Below, piece after piece: positions 44,524-52,714 of a DNA stretch of 64,000 nucleotides. Under the pieces are notes generated by a model. That model worked only from the letters and a program-made list of their open reading frames with translations. It was not told the origin of the DNA and ran no database searches. The position numbers and the translations under genes are program-made. Location of the stretch: positions 7,870 to 71,869 of the forward strand of contig CASEYR010000003.1 of NCBI GenBank assembly GCA_949292205.1. The letters are read 5' to 3'. Each line of letters starts with the position of its first letter. Within the stretch, counting starts at the first letter, position 1. Origin of the DNA: an uncultured Alphaproteobacteria bacterium. Its GTDB lineage: Bacteria; Pseudomonadota; Alphaproteobacteria; CAAHEQ01; UBA3637.

Positions 44524-46134
44524 ATGAAAGTTATCATTATTGGTGGTGGGGCGGCAGGTGCCAGCTGTGCGGCTAGACTCAGAAGACTGAATGAAAAAGC
44601 AAGCATCACGATTTTAGAACAAACGGATGAAGTATCGATTGCTAATTGCGGTCTTCCTTATTATATTTCGGATATCATTCCAAACAGAGATAATATACAA
44701 GTCAGTGATGTAGCGACCTTTAAAACTTGGTTTAATGTTGATATTCAACTGAATACTCAGGTTAAAGAGATTCGGCGCGAGACAAAAGAAGTTATAACCG
44801 TTGACGACAAAGCCTATCCCTACGATAAATTGGTGTTGGCTGTTGGGGCTTCCCCTTTCCTACCCGACACAAAAGGGTTTGACAATGACTTTGTGTTTAC
44901 AGTACGTCATCTGTCCGATGCCGATAAAATCAAATCATACATTCAAACGCATACTGTTCAAAACGCCATTGTTATCGGCGGAGGTTTTATCGGTCTGGAA
45001 ATGGCCGAAAATTTAAAACACATGGGCATATCCGTTTCCGTAATCGAAGCAGGAAATCAAATTTTAAATCCGTTTGATACGGATATAGCTGATGTTGCCC
45101 ATCATCGTCTTATACAAAACGGGATTTCCGTTTACCTGAACACAACTGTTCAAGAAGCAACCGATAAACACGTCCTGTTATCTTCAGGAGAAAAAATACC
45201 GGCAGATATGATTATTGTTGCCATCGGTGTTCGACCTGAAACAGAAATTGCAATCCAAGCCGGATTAAAGACCGGCTTACGCGGAGCTATACAGGTCAAT
45301 GAGTCCATGCAAACTTCTGATCCGGATATCTACGCCGCCGGAGACAGTGTGGAAGTCAAAAGCCTTATCGGCGGATATCCGACCTTAATTCCTCTGGCCG
45401 GCCCCGCAAACAGGCAAGGAAGAATTATAGCAGACAATATCTGCGGTATCTCTTCAACCTATCAATCCACTCAAGGAAGTTCTATCATTCAACTGTTTGA
45501 TACTTCCTTTGCTATGACCGGAGCAACCGAAAAAAGTTTGCAATCGCAAAAAATATCCTATCAAAAAATTCATGTATGGGCTAACTCTCACGCCGGATAT
45601 TATCCCAATGCTTATCCGATGTTAATCAAGCTACTATTTGATGATTCCGGTAATGTGCTGGGGGCTCAAGCCTACGGACACGACGGTATTGATAAAACCA
45701 TAGATGTTTTGGCAACTCTGATTCGCCAAAAAGCAACTATAACAGACTTGGTAGAGTCCGAGTTATGTTATGCACCACCATTCAGCTCGGCCAAAAGTCC
45801 CGTCAACATTGTCGGAATGGCTGCCGAAAATGTTCTACGCGGATTATTCAAGCCTTGTTTTGAGTTGGATAAGGATGCTTTGCTGGTCGATGTTCGTCCT
45901 GCAGTAATGTTTGCTCAAGGTTCATTACCGAATGCCATTAACATTCCGATAACTGAAATTCGAAACCGCTTGAACGATATTCCAAAAGACAGAAAAGTTA
46001 TCGTTTATTGCGCCAAAGGATATACGGGATATGTTGCCGCCAGTTTATTAAGACAAGAAGGCTTTTCCAATATCGTTAATTTATCCGGCGGATTACTGTT
46101 CTTTAAGGATAAAAACGGATTCAAACCTTCTTGA
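44524..46134 (+). CDS. CoA-disulfide reductase with C-terminal rhodanese domain
   Basis: A 536-residue FAD/NAD(P) oxidoreductase of the CoADR-RHD type. FAD site VIIIGGGAAGASCAARLRRL; active Cys in SIANCGLPYYISDII near residue 44; second nucleotide site NAIVIGGGFIGLEMAENL; FAD end VNESMQTSDPDIYAAGDSVE. Residues about 445-536 are a rhodanese: LLVDVRPAVMFAQGSLPNAI and IVYCAKGYTGYVAASLL with the catalytic Cys. Such enzymes reduce CoA disulfide or persulfide and polysulfide and are common in anaerobes. The ATG at 44524 fits AAAGG at 44514-44517; the long N-terminal extension from 44413 covers the leuS terminator tail and is not real. msrAB follows. Confidence 0.93.
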   Translation: MKVIIIGGGAAGASCAARLRRLNEKASITILEQTDEVSIANCGLPYYISDIIPNRDNIQVSDVATFKTWFNVDIQLNTQVKEIRRETKEVITVDDKAYPYDKLVLAVGASPFLPDTKGFDNDFVFTVRHLSDADKIKSYIQTHTVQNAIVIGGGFIGLEMAENLKHMGISVSVIEAGNQILNPFDTDIADVAHHRLIQNGISVYLNTTVQEATDKHVLLSSGEKIPADMIIVAIGVRPETEIAIQAGLKTGLRGAIQVNESMQTSDPDIYAAGDSVEVKSLIGGYPTLIPLAGPANRQGRIIADNICGISSTYQSTQGSSIIQLFDTSFAMTGATEKSLQSQKISYQKIHVWANSHAGYYPNAYPMLIKLLFDDSGNVLGAQAYGHDGIDKTIDVLATLIRQKATITDLVESELCYAPPFSSAKSPVNIVGMAAENVLRGLFKPCFELDKDALLVDVRPAVMFAQGSLPNAINIPITEIRNRLNDIPKDRKVIVYCAKGYTGYVAASLLRQEGFSNIVNLSGGLLFFKDKNGFKPS

Positions 46135-46180
46135 ATCAAGAAATAAGAATCCTATATAACTCCAAAATCAGGAGGATATT

Positions 46181-47029
46181 ATGGAATGCGAAATTATTTT
46201 AGCGGGTGGTTGTTTTTGGGGCATTCAGGCTGTTTTCAACCGTATTGCGGGCATTATCAAAACAGAAGTTGGCTATATTGGCGGAACAACTGAAAATCCA
46301 ACATATGAGGAGGTCTGTCGAGATTCGACCAATCATGCCGAAGCTGTTCGAATTATTTATGATACCGATAAAATATCACTGGACGAGATATTGGATATTT
46401 TCTTTATGATTCATGATCCAACAACTCCGAATCGTCAAGGACCGGATACTGGCAGTCAATATCGCTCTGCTATTTTTTATATTCGGCAAGCTGATAAAAA
46501 AATCATTGAACAAAAAATAAAAGCGTATACGCCCTACTTTGACAATCCTATCATAACCGAAGTCATTCATAATAAACCCTTCTACCCCGCTGAAGCATAT
46601 CATCAAAACTACTTTGAAAAAGCGGGTAAAGAAGTTTGCTCTAATACTGAAAAGGCAATAAATGCTTTTCTGCAAAAAAAACTAACACCCGAACAATTCC
46701 AAATTATGCGACAAAAGGGAACTGAGCCACCTTTTTCGGGCGAGTATGTTCATTTCGATAAAAACGGCATCTACAAATGTGCCGCTTGCGGACAAGTGTT
46801 ATTTGACTCATCGGCAAAATTTCAAACAACTTGTGGTTGGCCAGGCTTTGACAAAGCAAATCCGGAAGCCGTCATTCTAAAGCGGGACTTAAGTCATTTT
46901 ATGGTCAGAACAGAGGTTTTATGCAGCCGTTGCAAATCACACTTGGGACACCTTTTCAAGGATGGCCCTACTCAAACAGGACTACGCTATTGCATTAACT
47001 CGGCCGTTCTGAACTTTGAAAAAAAGTAA
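46181..47029 (+). CDS. msrAB: Fused peptide methionine sulfoxide reductase MsrA/MsrB
   Basis: A 282-residue fusion. MsrA, residues 1-160: ILAGGCFWGIQAVFNRIAG (catalytic Cys), VGYIGGTTENPTYEEVCRD, and HDPTTPNRQGPDTGSQYRSA. MsrB, residues about 165-282: FSGEYVHFDKNGIYKCAACG and CGWPGFD, then VLCSRCKSHLGHLFKDGPTQ with the zinc cysteines, ending in GLRYCINSAVLNF with the catalytic Cys. It repairs both S and R forms of oxidised methionine. AGGAGG precedes the ATG. It follows the CoA-disulfide reductase and may form an oxidative or sulfur stress pair with it. Confidence 0.96.
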   Translation: MECEIILAGGCFWGIQAVFNRIAGIIKTEVGYIGGTTENPTYEEVCRDSTNHAEAVRIIYDTDKISLDEILDIFFMIHDPTTPNRQGPDTGSQYRSAIFYIRQADKKIIEQKIKAYTPYFDNPIITEVIHNKPFYPAEAYHQNYFEKAGKEVCSNTEKAINAFLQKKLTPEQFQIMRQKGTEPPFSGEYVHFDKNGIYKCAACGQVLFDSSAKFQTTCGWPGFDKANPEAVILKRDLSHFMVRTEVLCSRCKSHLGHLFKDGPTQTGLRYCINSAVLNFEKK

Positions 47030-47319
47030 CAGAGTCTATTTTAAATCCACTAAAATCAATGGAACAAGCATCTCGGCTTTCGTTAAACCGGCATGGGCAC
47101 TTTTTAAATCCGGTATAACCTCTCTTGGTTGATAATACTATTTTTATTCCTTTAGCAACTTGCTTATATAGTATTCATCATACCAACAACCATCAATAAA
47201 AGCCGTTTTTTTGATTATTCCTTCAATGACAAAATCACACTTCAAATACAGAAGTCAATATTAAAAGCTTGACTTCTTGTTTTTTATAACTAAATCTCTT
47301 GTACACCAAAGGAAACAAC
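47030..47319 (-). pseudogene. Gene remnants between msrAB and the cytidylyltransferase-like gene
   Basis: No intact gene in these 290 bases. On the minus strand two short remnants can be read. Near 47150-47255 a GNAT acetyltransferase tail (KCDFVIEGIIKKTAFIDGCW followed by YDEYYISKLLKE) ends with a stop. Near 47040-47115 HAGLTKAEMLVPLILVDLK resembles the C-terminus of a phosphodiesterase/alkaline-phosphatase-type protein. Both are too short to be functional. Confidence 0.4.
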
Positions 47320-47754
47320 ATGAAAACATACTATATCGTCAGTGGTGGCTTTGATCCCATTCATGAAGGGCACATTGCCATGATTAAAGCCAGTGCCGCA
47401 GCCAGCGATGGCGTTATTTTACTATTAAACTCGGATGATTGGCTTATTCGTAAAAAAGGGAAAAATTTTATGAACTTCAATACACGCAAAACGATTTGCG
47501 ACAACATTAAGGGGGTTATTGAAGTCATTGGCTTTGATGATTCAGATAATTCGGCATCAGACGGTATCCGTAAAGTTCGATCAAAATATCCAAATGATCA
47601 CTTAGTTTTCGCTAATGGTGGAGACAGAGGCTCCGGCAACATTCGGGAAGATGCTGTCTGCAAAGAATGCACTGTCGATTTAGTCTTTGGCATCGGTGGC
47701 GATAATAAAGCAAACTCATCATCGTGGATTTTAAATCATTGGACACAACAATAA
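47320..47754 (+). CDS. Cytidylyltransferase-like nucleotidyltransferase
   Basis: A 144-residue nucleotidyltransferase of the cytidylyltransferase-like fold. GGFDPIHEGHIAMIKASAAA contains the HxGH-type active site (H-E-G-H); the second site is not the usual ISSTxxR but NFNTRKTICDNIKGVIEV. LLLNSDDWLIRKKGK and FANGGDRG are typical of the group that joins a sugar or alcohol phosphate to CMP. No partner kinase or transferase lies near. The ATG at 47320 has AAAGGAAACAAC before it. Confidence 0.8.
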   Translation: MKTYYIVSGGFDPIHEGHIAMIKASAAASDGVILLLNSDDWLIRKKGKNFMNFNTRKTICDNIKGVIEVIGFDDSDNSASDGIRKVRSKYPNDHLVFANGGDRGSGNIREDAVCKECTVDLVFGIGGDNKANSSSWILNHWTQQ

Positions 47755-47773
47755 CTCTCCTCGACGAAGGGCG

Positions 47774-48142
47774 TTAAAAAATTAACGGGGATAAGATAAT
47801 CATCCAGACTATCCCCGTTGTCACAAAAGACAAAAAGACAAGTAAGCTACCTATATCCTTGGCTTTTTTTGATAACTTGTGATAATCCGGTGAAACACGA
47901 TCCACCACCGTTTCTATCGCTGTATTAACAAGCTCCATCAACAGAATCAAAGCCAGTGTTAAGCTCATCACTGCTTTTTCTATCCCTGAAATCGGCAAAA
48001 AAATCAAAAAGCTTCCGGCAACCAGACAAAACAGTAAATCCTGACGAAAGGCCACCTCGCTTTTGAAAGCTGCACAAAACCCCTGATACGAATAGATACA
48101 CGCTTTAATAATACGTCTAATTCCCGAAACAGATGACTTCAT
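47774..48142 (-). CDS. dgkA: Diacylglycerol kinase / undecaprenol kinase
   Basis: A 122-residue integral membrane kinase. Three spans: about residues 34-51 (LLFCLVAGSFLIFLPI), 58-75 (AVMSLTLALILLMELVNTAI) and 96-118 (LLVFLSFVTTGIVWMIIL). The conserved ELVNTAIETVVDRVSPDYH motif and N-terminal AFKSEVAFRQDL are intact. It recycles diacylglycerol or undecaprenol. The start at 48142 has GGAG just before it; the longer frame to 48205 enters the neighbouring gene. Its upstream side overlaps the end region of the 48186 gene. Confidence 0.92.
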   Translation of the reverse strand: MKSSVSGIRRIIKACIYSYQGFCAAFKSEVAFRQDLLFCLVAGSFLIFLPISGIEKAVMSLTLALILLMELVNTAIETVVDRVSPDYHKLSKKAKDIGSLLVFLSFVTTGIVWMIILSPLIF

Positions 48143-48185
48143 ATCATTTCTCCACTCAACCACAAAAGAGACTTGCAAAAAAATA

Positions 48186-49478
48186 TTACCGCTCCACACG
48201 GGCAATCTGCGTCAAAAAGATATTTTTACTATTCGCTGTTTCTTTTATCTTCTCACCCTTTAAAACTCTATTATCCGCTAACAAAGAGTCTGATCGTGTG
48301 TCCTGACGATCATCTATTTTCTGTCGCGCCACAGCCCGATTAAAAGAGGCAACCAAAGTCGGTTTAACTTTCTCCTCAATCTGATCACGAATAGTATCAT
48401 CTGAAACAAAAGATGCTGCTGCACTTACCGATGCTCGCGCAATTGATTTACCCGTATTTTTAATACGACGCCCCCATCGACCAAAAAATCCTTCATCTTT
48501 TGAGGCTTCTTCATTAGATCCCACCATTCCTTGTGCCGCTATCTGAGTTAAATCAATGGCTCCATATCTATGCATTGCCATGATATTTTCTTGAACCATA
48601 TCAAAAAACATATCAGCATCTTTTTCGGTAGCCGGACGAACCGCTCCCGATGATTCCCTCACGGAAATAGTGTACTCTTTCGGAATTAAAGAACTTATCT
48701 GATTACTCACCTTTAACTTTAACTCTGGCGTCAAATTCATATCAGATTCCAATTTACCGCTGCTAAAATCCGTTGCTAATTGAGACATGTAGTTCTTTTG
48801 ATCTTCCGCCGACATGGTGGCAATCTGATCCATGGATGAACCGGCTTGGCGTATAAAGCCTCCTTTATCCAAATCTGTATATATAGCAGAGAGCCCTTGA
48901 ACCAAACGAGTAATTTCTTTCTGAGGAACATCAATAATAAAAGCTGGTTTTGAGGAGTCATTGGCAGAATCCGGATACGTTAAAACAACATTCAACCCAT
49001 CTGATAAATCCAAGGACGCCCCACTATTAGACCAAAAATCACGTAATCCATTAGGTTTTAATGAATATCCGGCAAACGAAATATCTTGATTACCTGCCAA
49101 TGGACGAAAGATATAATCAACCGCCCCCTTAACTACAAACTGCCGATGAGCCAATGACTCCCCCGCAACTTTTAACTGATTATTGAGCTGAGTTGCATAT
49201 TTACCGATTGCCATTGCCGAATCTGGGGCAATACCCTTATTATCATCTATGGATAAATCAGACAAACCAATCAAATAACGATTAAAGTCAAGTTCCTGTT
49301 TTAAAGACTCCGTATCTTGACCCACTGCATAATCATTTGATGATTGTATTGTTTTGGGGGTATCGGGAGACTCCGTCCTTTCCGCAGAAGAATTTGCCCG
49401 ACTAACGGAAGCGGCAACCACTCCCATACTCAACGCCCCCGCTTGAGCGACCTTTTGAATTGCTTGTTTTATGGACAT
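48186..49478 (-). CDS. Hypothetical protein of about 430 residues
   Basis: A soluble, mainly helical and Ser/Asp-rich protein that I do not recognise. Residues 1-30 (AIQKVAQAGALSMGVVAASV) could be a weak signal sequence ending near ANS, so export is possible. Segments such as LKQELDFNRYLIGLSDLSID, IIDVPQKEITRLVQGLSAIY and MFFDMVQENIMAMHRYGA are helix-like. A basic patch (FFGRWGRRIKNTGKSIARAS) lies near residue 340. GGAGG at 49483-49487 supports the second Met (49478). It probably forms a pair with dgkA leftwards. Function is not known. Confidence 0.55.
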   Translation of the reverse strand: MSIKQAIQKVAQAGALSMGVVAASVSRANSSAERTESPDTPKTIQSSNDYAVGQDTESLKQELDFNRYLIGLSDLSIDDNKGIAPDSAMAIGKYATQLNNQLKVAGESLAHRQFVVKGAVDYIFRPLAGNQDISFAGYSLKPNGLRDFWSNSGASLDLSDGLNVVLTYPDSANDSSKPAFIIDVPQKEITRLVQGLSAIYTDLDKGGFIRQAGSSMDQIATMSAEDQKNYMSQLATDFSSGKLESDMNLTPELKLKVSNQISSLIPKEYTISVRESSGAVRPATEKDADMFFDMVQENIMAMHRYGAIDLTQIAAQGMVGSNEEASKDEGFFGRWGRRIKNTGKSIARASVSAAASFVSDDTIRDQIEEKVKPTLVASFNRAVARQKIDDRQDTRSDSLLADNRVLKGEKIKETANSKNIFLTQIARVER

Positions 49479-49568
49479 CATTCCTCCTGATTTAATTGAT
49501 TTAGTTTATTTTAACATGGACTGTATTTTCTGTCAACTACTAACGAAAAAAAGCTCTGTCAAAAAAAC

Positions 49569-49597
49569 TTGATTTTTACTAGATTTTCGGATTATAT
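49569..49597 (+). promoter_or_regulatory. Promoter of the mitofilin-like/hemY operon
   Basis: TTGATT (49569-49574), 17 bases, TTATAT (49592-49597), 27 bases before the start codon. Confidence 0.5.
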
Positions 49598-49623
49598 TAA
49601 GAAAGAATATTTGGGAGGTTATA

Positions 49624-50547
49624 ATGACAAAAGCAACAAAGCCAATATCTGATGAAGCTGTTCCTGTGAATGAAATCAAAGCACCGACAGTGCGATCTTT
49701 TCGTCATTTTTTTAAATCTATTCTGGTCGTTTTTCTATCCATTGTTTGTATCGGAGCCGGTATTTTAATCTACCAAATGCATCATAGGCTGGACCAATTT
49801 CACCCTATTTTACCGACAAAACAGAACACTTTAACTCTTCGTCAACCGATGAAATCTTCTTTACAAAGTCAAAACAAACCACAAACAGAAAAAGAGCCGG
49901 AGAAGTCAGTTAACGAAAAGCAAGATATTATTCCGAAAACTCTCCATAAATCACCATCACCCGTTCTGATTCACCCCCAAAAACCTGTAACTTCTGCTGA
50001 TAGACAAACCGTTAACAATGATCCGAAAGTATCCCCTCCTGTTTTCACATTACGTGATACCTTAATACTGCGAGATCACTTAACAACCGGCGCCTCTTGC
50101 CGTAACGATTTACAAACACTTCTAAAAAGTCGAGTTCCCGGAGATAAATGGAATATTTTGGTTGAAAAACTAACTCCGATATGTACTACGAATGATGATA
50201 TTACAAAAGAGCTCACCTTACTTTTTCACCGTAGCAAAAAGAGGGCCATGATTGCCTATTATAATCAAAACAACCCTTGGTGGTTAGCCTATCTGAAAGC
50301 TGTATCATTGGCCGTTGTAGAAATCAGACGAATTAATCCGGAAACGGAAAACCCCGTAGATATCCTGTCTCTTGCGCAAAATAAGTTAAATCAGAGAAAT
50401 ATTTTGGAGTGTGCTTCTCTTATCCAAAAATTGCCACGAGAAATGGAACGATCTTTTCAAGCATTTTTGGATAAAATCAATGATTACCAAGATGCTTTGA
50501 AAGAAGTTGATCAGCTGATTTTATTATTTGAGAAAAAGGAGGGCTAA
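49624..50547 (+). CDS. Mitofilin-like (Mic60 family) membrane protein
   Basis: A 307-residue inner membrane protein. One membrane span at residues 33-52 (ILVVFLSIVCIGAGILIYQM), then a long, Pro/Lys/Gln-rich periplasmic linker (about 60-150), then the mitofilin signature region: VVEIRRINPETENPVDILSL, AQNKLNQRNILECASLIQKL and MERSFQAFLDKINDYQDALKE. This C-terminal block is what defines bacterial Mic60 proteins, which shape the inner membrane. The central coiled coil normal in the family is almost absent, so this one is reduced. hemY follows two bases after the stop, the standard alphaproteobacterial pairing. The usual hemC and hemD are missing from the neighbourhood. Confidence 0.75.
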   Translation: MTKATKPISDEAVPVNEIKAPTVRSFRHFFKSILVVFLSIVCIGAGILIYQMHHRLDQFHPILPTKQNTLTLRQPMKSSLQSQNKPQTEKEPEKSVNEKQDIIPKTLHKSPSPVLIHPQKPVTSADRQTVNNDPKVSPPVFTLRDTLILRDHLTTGASCRNDLQTLLKSRVPGDKWNILVEKLTPICTTNDDITKELTLLFHRSKKRAMIAYYNQNNPWWLAYLKAVSLAVVEIRRINPETENPVDILSLAQNKLNQRNILECASLIQKLPREMERSFQAFLDKINDYQDALKEVDQLILLFEKKEG

Positions 50548-50549
50548 CA

Positions 50550-51734
50550 ATGATGAAACTTATCATCACACTCATTAGTGTTTTCTTATTGGGTTTTTTA
50601 ATTGTAAATGATACATGGACAATTACAATTATCGGCTTTGGATATGAACTGACCACATCCGTATTCCTGTTTATAATTGCAATTATCGCTTTGATTTACG
50701 TAATGTCGCTTTTACGCAAGCCTTTCGGTTGGATTAGCGGATATCAAAATTGGTGTCGGACTCGCAAACAAAATCAAAAAGAGGCTTATCTAACATTGGC
50801 TCTGCAAACAATTTTAGATCGCAGTTCAAAAAATATCAACGTATTGATGAAACAGAGAAAGACGATTTTCCCTCAGAAATCAAATGAAGCTTTAATAATA
50901 GAAGCCCTATTCAAGCCGACTCCTTATGTATTTGAGCAATTGATTCATCGCGAGGGCATGGAAATCATCGGAATTCGCGGATTATTAAGTGAAGCGCAAA
51001 AAAATGGTGATTTAAATGAAGCGGCCCGTCTATTACAAAAAGCCGAGCAAAAAGCTCCGGAAGAAACATGGATACAAGAAAGTCTCTGGACATTACAAAC
51101 TCTTCAAAGTGATTGGGGGGAGGCTTTAAATACACTAGATAAACTCAAAAAAAGAGGCATTGTTGATAAAAAGACATATATGACTCGAAAGGCTTGTCTT
51201 TTATTAAAACTGGGACAAGCAAAAGAGGCCTTTCGGTTAGATCCAGAAAATCCGGCCGCCGCTATTGCTTATGCTCGACAAACGCCGGAAAAAGCCATAA
51301 ATATCTTAAGCGACTCATGGGAAAAGACCCCATGTTGGGAAACATACTTACTTTTTAGAGACACTATCCAAAGTGAAAAACCAGCAAAACGAATGAAGCT
51401 TACAGAAAAATTAGTGCGAAAAAACAAGGAAAATCGTTTATCTTTTATGGCATTGGCTCAAACCGCTATGGATGCACATATGTGGGGAGCAGCAAAAGAG
51501 TATATGACGTCTTATTTAAATGCTTATCCGATTACACCCCAAACAGCCACCATGATGGCCATGATTGAGCGTGAGGGCTGGCACCACGAAGAAGGCGCTA
51601 AAGCATGGGAAGAAAAAGCAACAACTGCCGATGAAATCAGTGGTTGGGGGTGTGATATTTGTAATCATTCAACAAACGAATGGGACGCCCGCTGTCCAAA
51701 TTGCAATGCTTTTGGGAGTATTCGCTTCAAATAA
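50550..51734 (+). CDS. hemY: HemY-like TPR membrane protein with zinc ribbon
   Basis: A 394-residue protein of the proteobacterial HemY (heme biosynthesis-associated) family. Two N-terminal spans (IITLISVFLLGFLIVN and FLFIIAIIALIYVM), then TPR-like helical repeats (GLLSEAQKNGDLNEAARLLQ, DWGEALNTLDKLKKRG, NRLSFMALAQTAMDAHMWG). The end is a rubredoxin-like zinc ribbon CDICNHST...CPNC (C-x2-C and C-x2-C). It assists coproporphyrinogen or heme pathway assembly in ways not fully known. ATG at 50550 follows an AGGAGGGCTAACA leader. Translational coupling with the mitofilin-like gene is very likely. Confidence 0.85.
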   Translation: MMKLIITLISVFLLGFLIVNDTWTITIIGFGYELTTSVFLFIIAIIALIYVMSLLRKPFGWISGYQNWCRTRKQNQKEAYLTLALQTILDRSSKNINVLMKQRKTIFPQKSNEALIIEALFKPTPYVFEQLIHREGMEIIGIRGLLSEAQKNGDLNEAARLLQKAEQKAPEETWIQESLWTLQTLQSDWGEALNTLDKLKKRGIVDKKTYMTRKACLLLKLGQAKEAFRLDPENPAAAIAYARQTPEKAINILSDSWEKTPCWETYLLFRDTIQSEKPAKRMKLTEKLVRKNKENRLSFMALAQTAMDAHMWGAAKEYMTSYLNAYPITPQTATMMAMIEREGWHHEEGAKAWEEKATTADEISGWGCDICNHSTNEWDARCPNCNAFGSIRFK

Positions 51735-51740
51735 AATCTA

Positions 51741-51768
51741 TTGACAAAAATAAAAATCTTGATATACT
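51741..51768 (+). promoter_or_regulatory. Promoter with a long leader
   Basis: TTGACA (51741-51746), 16 bases, TATACT (51763-51768). The predicted start is about 155 bases before the ATG at 51931, leaving an unusually long leader with no clear hairpin. Confidence 0.5.
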
Positions 51769-51930
51769 TTAACCGTCAACAGCTAATCAGTGGATGCACT
51801 AGAAAAAAGATTCTTGCCCTAAAAATAAAAAATTCAGATAATACCGATTTCTGAAAAATCACTTAAAGATTTTATTAAAGGGTATCCCAAAGTAATACGT
51901 TGCTGTTAAAAAGACAAGAAAGGGATAGAC

Positions 51931-52629
51931 ATGAAAGACGAACAATATCACTATTTACAAGTAATATATTGGCAAATAAAGGATAAACTTCGGGATATTT
52001 TATTGAATCAAGTTGAACTGTTTTTGCCTGAAGAAGATACGGATCGTATTACTGTGTATGAAACTGACGAACCAATCTCGATAAGAGATGCATGTTATGA
52101 GATGCTTGAATTAGCATGGGAAACAAATACAGAGGTTAGATCTGTTCTAAATGAAAAAGGCAACCCCATTTTCTTATCGACAGCCAACTGTAATACGGCA
52201 AAAGAAATGATTCATTTTGCCAATAAAAAAAGAAAAGAGTTTAAAAAACATCCTTTGCACAAACATTTGTTTACAATTCAGAAAAGATTAGATAAGGAAA
52301 TGACATCAAGGTATCAAAAATTACTGGATAATACTTGGATAGATCTATCTAGCTCTCTAGAAAAACTAACAAACAACAAGGGAAATAGGGCTGATACTCT
52401 TCGTTTTGCAAATCAACTGAGACGAATCAATATTTTAACCCAAACACAACGACTGGATCAAAAGAAAATACATCTGCATATTTCTTCAGATCAACAAAAA
52501 TACATGGAAGATCATTTAAACAAAGACGCAACATCTATCCGAACATTTATTCAAAAGATCAGTGATCGAATTAATCGGAGAGCTCCCATCAATATACCTG
52601 TTGGAGTCAATGGTAATACGCGAGAATAG
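51931..52629 (+). CDS. Hypothetical helical protein, unknown
   Basis: A 232-residue soluble, Lys/Asp-rich protein. Predicted helices alternate along most of its length, for example KDKLRDILLNQVELFL, IRDACYEMLELAWETN and QKKIHLHISSDQQKYMEDHL. A C-terminal basic segment reads RTFIQKISDRINRRAP. No membrane span or signal peptide, no motif I recognise. GAAAGGG precedes the start, and a strong terminator follows the stop, so it is a single-gene unit. Confidence 0.55.
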   Translation: MKDEQYHYLQVIYWQIKDKLRDILLNQVELFLPEEDTDRITVYETDEPISIRDACYEMLELAWETNTEVRSVLNEKGNPIFLSTANCNTAKEMIHFANKKRKEFKKHPLHKHLFTIQKRLDKEMTSRYQKLLDNTWIDLSSSLEKLTNNKGNRADTLRFANQLRRINILTQTQRLDQKKIHLHISSDQQKYMEDHLNKDATSIRTFIQKISDRINRRAPINIPVGVNGNTRE

Positions 52630-52631
52630 AG

Positions 52632-52652
52632 AAAGCCGTTCTAAACGGCTTT
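52632..52652. terminator. Terminator between the 51931 gene and prfC
   Basis: AAAGCCGTT/AACGGCTTT stem with a three-base loop followed by TTTT. It can serve the convergent prfC as well. Confidence 0.8.
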
Positions 52653-52714
52653 TTTCACCCCTCAAACGGATCACGGATTTTCACTTCCATAAATGTTATA
52701 TAAGCGTTAGCGAA

